The notes below the pieces were generated by a model that made no database searches, was not told the origin of the DNA, and saw only the letters and a program-made list of their open reading frames with translations. Made by a program: the position numbers and the translations under genes. From Anthropogastromicrobium aceti (lineage in GTDB: Bacteria; Bacillota; Clostridia; Lachnospirales; Lachnospiraceae), in the NCBI RefSeq assembly GCF_025567095.1, contig NZ_JAOQJH010000047.1: a stretch of 17,910 nucleotides of DNA. The stretch is one strand, 5' to 3'. This document shows, piece by piece, positions 15,653-17,910 of the stretch (within the stretch, counting starts at the first letter, position 1; every line of letters begins with the position of its first letter).

Positions 15653-15692
15653 TATTATACGCTATACACACATTTCTCCTTAACCATATCTA

Positions 15693-15715
15693 ACGGGAGC
15701 GTGCCACGCACCCGT
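15693..15715. terminator. Hairpin behind the small conserved protein
   Basis: ACGGGAGCG and CGCACCCGT form a 9-bp stem with one A-A mismatch around TGCCA. It lies about 20 bases after the minus-strand stop at 15735 and beside the IS21 end. There is no clear T-run, so its terminator role is tentative. Confidence 0.4.
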
Positions 15716-15734
15716 CATTTACGATTAAGTGAAA

Positions 15735-15893
15735 CTACCACCGAAAACTCTCCGGTACACCTCGTCTATCCAAATATTCCCTGCGTGCCTTTTCTCGTTC
15801 TTCTTCGCTTGGTGCGATTTTGTACTTCGTATACAGCTCTCTCATTACCAGCGCATCCAGTTTCTTTTCAAGACCTTTCTTTATCTCTGGGTA
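15735..15893 (-). pseudogene. 5'-truncated small conserved protein
   Basis: The frame reads YPEIKKGLEKKLDALVMREL, then YTKYKIAPSEEEREKARREY and LDRRGVPESFRW with a TAG stop. The charged, helical sequence looks like a genuine small bacterial protein rather than a chance frame, and a stop lies immediately before the tyrosine codon. No start codon fits the N-terminus, so the gene is cut there, next to the relaxase fragment. I recall similar tails in small proteins of Lachnospiraceae mobile elements, but I cannot name a family. Confidence 0.5.
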
Positions 15894-16044
15894 TCATAAA
15901 ATCTGCCGAATCAGCAACCGTATTTGTCAGGAAAACGGTCTGGTCACCAGTATGCCAACCGGCGAAAAAGGGAAATCTTATAAAGAAAATAAGGAATACC
16001 ATCGTAGAAACAGCTGGAAAGCAAAACTAAATTCCATCATGTAA
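15894..16044 (+). pseudogene. Internal fragment of a relaxase (MobA/VirD2-type mobilisation nuclease)
   Basis: The plus-strand frame reads HKICRISNRICQENGLVTSM, then PTGEKGKSYKENKEYHRRNS and WKAKLNSIM before a stop. The pattern R-I-S-x-R-x-C-x-E-x-GL, then GKSYKE and SWKAKL, is typical of the segment downstream of the catalytic region in clostridial relaxases. Neither the N-terminal tyrosine nor the HUH motif is present. It is the only visible trace of a mobilisable element, oriented opposite to its neighbours and adjoining the truncated small gene. Confidence 0.65.
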
Positions 16045-16061
16045 CTCCTAATCTTTCTCCT

Positions 16062-16661
16062 TTATCGCCGCCCAAGATAGCGGAATGTATGCCGCTTGTA
16101 TTCCCGGTACGCCGCGCCGAATGTTTCCTCCAGATACCGTTCCTCCTGCAAAATTTGTAAATGCAGCATCACAATGGCAAACACCGTAAGCGGCACGGTC
16201 AGCAAGTTACAGTACATTAGCATCACACCGATATACATGAGGTCAAAGCCGAGAAAGGCCGGATTGCGGCTGAACCGATAGATTCCGGATGTGACCAGTT
16301 CTGTGTGATCCTGATCCGGGATGCCCGCCCTCCAGCTATCCTTCATACAGAGAACGGAAAGGAGAAAGATCAAATCACCGAGCATCCCGATGACAAAGCC
16401 GGTAAAGCGAGCGTTTGCCGCAAGGCAGCTCCAGCCAAACGCTATGGTCACAAGCTGTGCAATCACAACGCCCAGCGTTGCCATGCTCATCAGCAGTTCC
16501 ACTGTGTGAATGGACTTTTCTTTCCGCTGTCCTATTTGCCGCGTCCGGATGCCGCGGCGCTTCTGCGCCAGCATCTTGGCAAAATATATGCCGTAAAACA
16601 CTGCCAGCACAAAAAGGGCAGGCAGGGGATAAGAGAGAATTTCTTCCACCGGATATTCCAT
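16062..16661 (-). CDS. Membrane methyltransferase of the isoprenylcysteine carboxyl / phospholipid methyltransferase type
   Basis: 199 residues with about four or five hydrophobic segments (near 10-32, 52-77, 86-108 and 138-167). The C-terminal motif GIYRFSRNPAFLGFDLMYIG (127-146) followed by LQEERYLEETFGAAYREYKRHTFRYLG is the signature of the ICMT/PEMT superfamily, with the Arg-x-x-x-Asn-Pro core and the EE-x-x-L-x-x-x-F-G-x-x-Y cofactor-binding end. It probably uses SAM to methylate a lipid or small membrane substrate, which is unknown. It lies 35 bp behind the four-TM protein gene on the same strand, so it is probably co-transcribed. Confidence 0.85.
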   Translation of the reverse strand: MEYPVEEILSYPLPALFVLAVFYGIYFAKMLAQKRRGIRTRQIGQRKEKSIHTVELLMSMATLGVVIAQLVTIAFGWSCLAANARFTGFVIGMLGDLIFLLSVLCMKDSWRAGIPDQDHTELVTSGIYRFSRNPAFLGFDLMYIGVMLMYCNLLTVPLTVFAIVMLHLQILQEERYLEETFGAAYREYKRHTFRYLGRR

Positions 16662-16695
16662 AATGCAACTCCTCTAATGAATTTTGTTTTAGCCA

Positions 16696-17112
16696 TTACT
16701 TTTTTCTATTCTTCCTTGTGGAGGCCACCCGTATAAACGGCACAAGCAGCAGAACACATACCAGAACAGAACCGCCGAACTGCCCATAAGACATCCACAC
16801 ATTTGATTCCGGCGGGCAGGGATAAATCACCTCCACAACCACCCGGAAAATCCAAAGGGCCAGCAAAAAGCCGTAGAGATAGAACACCTCCGGATTCTGC
16901 ACGAATACCTTTTTGCCCCACAGAATGACGGTAAGGCTCAGCCCCGACAGTAAAAATGAAAAGCATAGGTTGACATAATTGATGGGAACCACCAGCGTTT
17001 CATACGGTATATACGAAGCCCAGCCAAACATCCATGGTACGGTAAAATGCCACAGTCCCACAAGCAGGCTTATCGCCGCGCCCACATAGTACATGATTTG
17101 ATATTTTTTCAT
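16696..17112 (-). CDS. Four-transmembrane protein of unknown function
   Basis: 138 residues, start preceded by AGGTG eight bases upstream. Four hydrophobic helices (about 7-29, 43-66, 76-97 and 108-128) and a basic tail (RKNRKK) suggest an inner-membrane protein with a cytoplasmic C-terminus. No catalytic motif was recognised. It lies between the truncated membrane gene and the methyltransferase in one minus-strand array, suggesting a shared transcript. Confidence 0.75.
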   Translation of the reverse strand: MKKYQIMYYVGAAISLLVGLWHFTVPWMFGWASYIPYETLVVPINYVNLCFSFLLSGLSLTVILWGKKVFVQNPEVFYLYGFLLALWIFRVVVEVIYPCPPESNVWMSYGQFGGSVLVCVLLLVPFIRVASTRKNRKK

Positions 17113-17118
17113 CGGTTT

Positions 17119-17270
17119 TCACCTGCCTTTCAAAGCCGGTTCCCTTTTGCGAGCAGTTATTCGGAACAGATAGAGGAAATAGACCAGCAAGACGATAAAC
17201 TGTACCGCGCCCAGAAATATCTCAAACTGCGCGGAAGCCTCCCCGCTGATGAAGGAACAAAGAGCCAATA
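17119..17270 (-). pseudogene. C-terminal remnant of a small membrane protein
   Basis: LLALCSFISGEASAQFEIFL, GAVQFIVLLVYFLYLFRITA and RKREPALKGR form one or two TM helices and a basic tail. The frame stays open upstream, but from 17271 it runs through the 31-bp palindromic repeat and then into the HxlR coding region, so its natural N-terminus is lost. It ends 7 bp before the next gene. Family not recognised. A functional short protein starting inside the repeat cannot be excluded. Confidence 0.5.
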
Positions 17271-17301
17271 GGGACAGGTAAAATGGCTTCTTTACTGTCC
17301 C
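17271..17301. repeat. 31-bp palindromic repeat, copy B
   Basis: Begins GGGACAGGTAAAATGGCTT and ends CTGTCCC; 29 of 31 positions match copy A at 8285-8315 in opposite orientation. GGGACAG/CTGTCCC form a 7-bp stem extended by TAAA/TTTA-type pairs. It stands 7 bases after the HxlR stop, so it may now serve as that gene's terminator or 3' stabiliser. Confidence 0.75.
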
Positions 17302-17308
17302 GGATGAT

Positions 17309-17635
17309 TTACTTAATAGCATATTTATAATAATTTCCAAAATCTGCCAGCGCATCCATGATCGGCAGCAGTTTTTCCCCCAATTCAGTTAAACTGTAAT
17401 CAACTCTTGGCGGCATTTCTTGATAATCGTGTCGGTATACAAGACCATCATCCATCATCTGCCTTAAGCTGTCCGTCAATACCTTCTGAGATATACCTTC
17501 CAAATCTCGCTGCAGCTCATTAAATCTCCATGACCGCATTCTTAAGTTTCGTATAATAAGAAGTTTCCATTTGCCACCTACAAGTGACACTGCTGTGGCC
17601 ACTGGGCAAACAGGAAGCTCATCTTTTGTCTTCAT
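17309..17635 (-). CDS. HxlR-family transcriptional regulator
   Basis: 108 residues from the ATG at 17635, nine bases after GGAGG; the ATG at 17641 is only three bases from it. The winged-helix core shows the family pattern: a conserved N-terminal Cys10 (PVCPVATAVSLVGGKWKLLIIRNL), the recognition region FNELQRDLEGISQKVLTDSLRQM, and wing DYQEMPPRVDYSLTELGEKLLP. HxlR proteins are dimeric regulators that often sense electrophiles or oxidation through this cysteine. Divergent from the cupin gene with about 139 bp between the starts, so it probably controls that promoter and its own. Confidence 0.93.
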   Translation of the reverse strand: MKTKDELPVCPVATAVSLVGGKWKLLIIRNLRMRSWRFNELQRDLEGISQKVLTDSLRQMMDDGLVYRHDYQEMPPRVDYSLTELGEKLLPIMDALADFGNYYKYAIK

Positions 17636-17655
17636 ATGCATTTACCTCCAAACAA

Positions 17656-17661
17656 ATTATA
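17656..17661 (-). promoter_or_regulatory. HxlR gene -10 box
   Basis: TATAAT on the minus strand, preceded by TGT, making an extended -10. No good -35 lies 17 bp upstream, so extended -10 recognition or an activator may matter. It sits 7 bases before the GGAGG ribosome binding site. Confidence 0.5.
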
Positions 17662-17683
17662 ACACATTCTTTTTTGAATATAT

Positions 17684-17739
17684 AGTTACAAAAAAGTGCG
17701 TACTTACATTTGAATGCTTAACAGAGTATTATATGACTG
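17684..17739 (+). promoter_or_regulatory. Cupin gene promoter and probable HxlR operator
   Basis: TTACAT at about 17704-17709 and TATTAT at about 17727-17732 are separated by 17 bp. Just upstream, GTTACA and CTTACA repeat in direct orientation with AGT/ACT arms between them (AGTGCGTACTT), the sort of site HxlR-type dimers use. Operator assignment is inference from position. Confidence 0.45.
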
Positions 17740-17774
17740 TAAGAACAAAACTAAGAAAAATGGAGGTACATACC

Positions 17775-17910
17775 ATGACAAACTATGCAAAAACAAATAT
17801 CGGAAATGAAGGTCGAGTTGAACTTCACGAAGCCCTTTCTCTCACAGGTGCTGAAATAAGTATTAATAATCTTCCTGCAGGAGCTAATGTTCCTTTCGTA
17901 CATTCTCATA
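17775..17910 (+). CDS. Cupin-domain protein, partial (runs off the right edge)
   Basis: ATG at 17775 with GGAGG eight bases upstream; 45 codons are visible: MTNYAKTNIGNEGRVELHEA, then LSLTGAEISINNLPAGANVP and FVHSH. The run from LTGAEISINNLPAG to VPFVHSH matches the first conserved cupin motif, where the HSH histidines bind metal. Small cupins of this type often stand beside HxlR regulators; substrate unknown. The rest of the gene is outside the window. Confidence 0.85.
   Translation, partial: MTNYAKTNIGNEGRVELHEALSLTGAEISINNLPAGANVPFVHSH

Larger units (their letters stand above)
13043..15668 (-). mobile_element. IS21-family insertion sequence, complete
   Basis: About 2.6 kb with overlapping istA and istB. 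The ends start with TGT on both sides (plus strand at 13043; minus strand from 15668) and share the block AATAAAAAT-W-CC a few bases inside. Tandem repeats of about 22-bp period lie inside each end, as in IS21-family multiple terminal repeats. An outward TTGACA at the istB end and an inward TATAAT (15654-15659) at the istA end match the known design in which tandem IS copies create a promoter at their junction. No clean target duplication: the flanks read CACTG and CACAT. Confidence 0.85.

Noticed and set aside
15563..16030. Plus-strand frame of 155 codons beside IS21
   Set aside because: It crosses the IS21 terminal repeats and lies in a different frame from the relaxase fragment and antisense to the small conserved protein; it is a chance open frame.

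Overview
The window looks like a piece of a gut-type Clostridia genome, most likely Lachnospiraceae. This rests on strong GGAGG ribosome binding sites, moderate GC, gut-Firmicute protein families (CprABC/lantibiotic-type ABC transporter, hemicellulose GH2/GH43/GH31, a short clostridial peptide deformylase) and the insertion sequence types. No rRNA or tRNA gene is visible, so the taxon is an inference.

Layout. (1) 1-51 is the last 16 codons of an IS3-family transposase whose body lies outside the window; its terminator and right end follow, to about 200. (2) 260-4480, minus strand: a five-gene operon of ATPase, two MutE/MutG-type permeases, an OmpR-type response regulator and a histidine kinase, organised like CprABC-KR and other lantibiotic or cationic-peptide resistance modules. 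A tandem 11-bp repeat upstream (4537-4558) is a candidate operator for the regulator. (3) About 4753-7470: an IS200/IS605-type element with a Y1 tyrosine transposase TnpA and, divergently, an unusually long (584 aa) TnpB relative without zinc-finger cysteines or a recognisable third RuvC acidic residue. A ~290-nt structured region behind tnpB is a candidate omega RNA. The element abuts a methyltransferase tail on one side and a frameshifted AAA-ATPase start on the other. (4) 7694-12922, minus strand: peptide deformylase with its own promoter, a decayed GH31 fragment, then intact GH43 and GH2 glycosidases forming a hemicellulose or beta-galactoside catabolic operon. (5) 13043-15668: a complete IS21-family element (istA, istB, multiple terminal repeats). 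Its istB-side end carries an outward TTGACA box correctly spaced to a -10 in the flank, so the IS appears to contribute the promoter for GH2-GH43. (6) 15669-16050: a graveyard with the tail of a small conserved protein and a relaxase fragment, marking a lost mobilisable element. (7) 16062-17635, minus strand: a membrane methyltransferase, a four-TM protein, a truncated membrane protein and an HxlR regulator, with a cupin gene leaving divergently at the right edge.

The region is shaped by mobile DNA. Three different insertion sequences (IS3, IS200/IS605, IS21), a 31-bp palindromic repeat present twice exactly where genes are broken, and at least six gene remnants show repeated insertion and deletion. 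The functional cargo still readable is antimicrobial-peptide sensing and export, glycan hydrolysis, and a small HxlR/cupin stress-type module. The most unusual items are the divergent large TnpB with its candidate guide RNA and the IS21-derived hybrid promoter.
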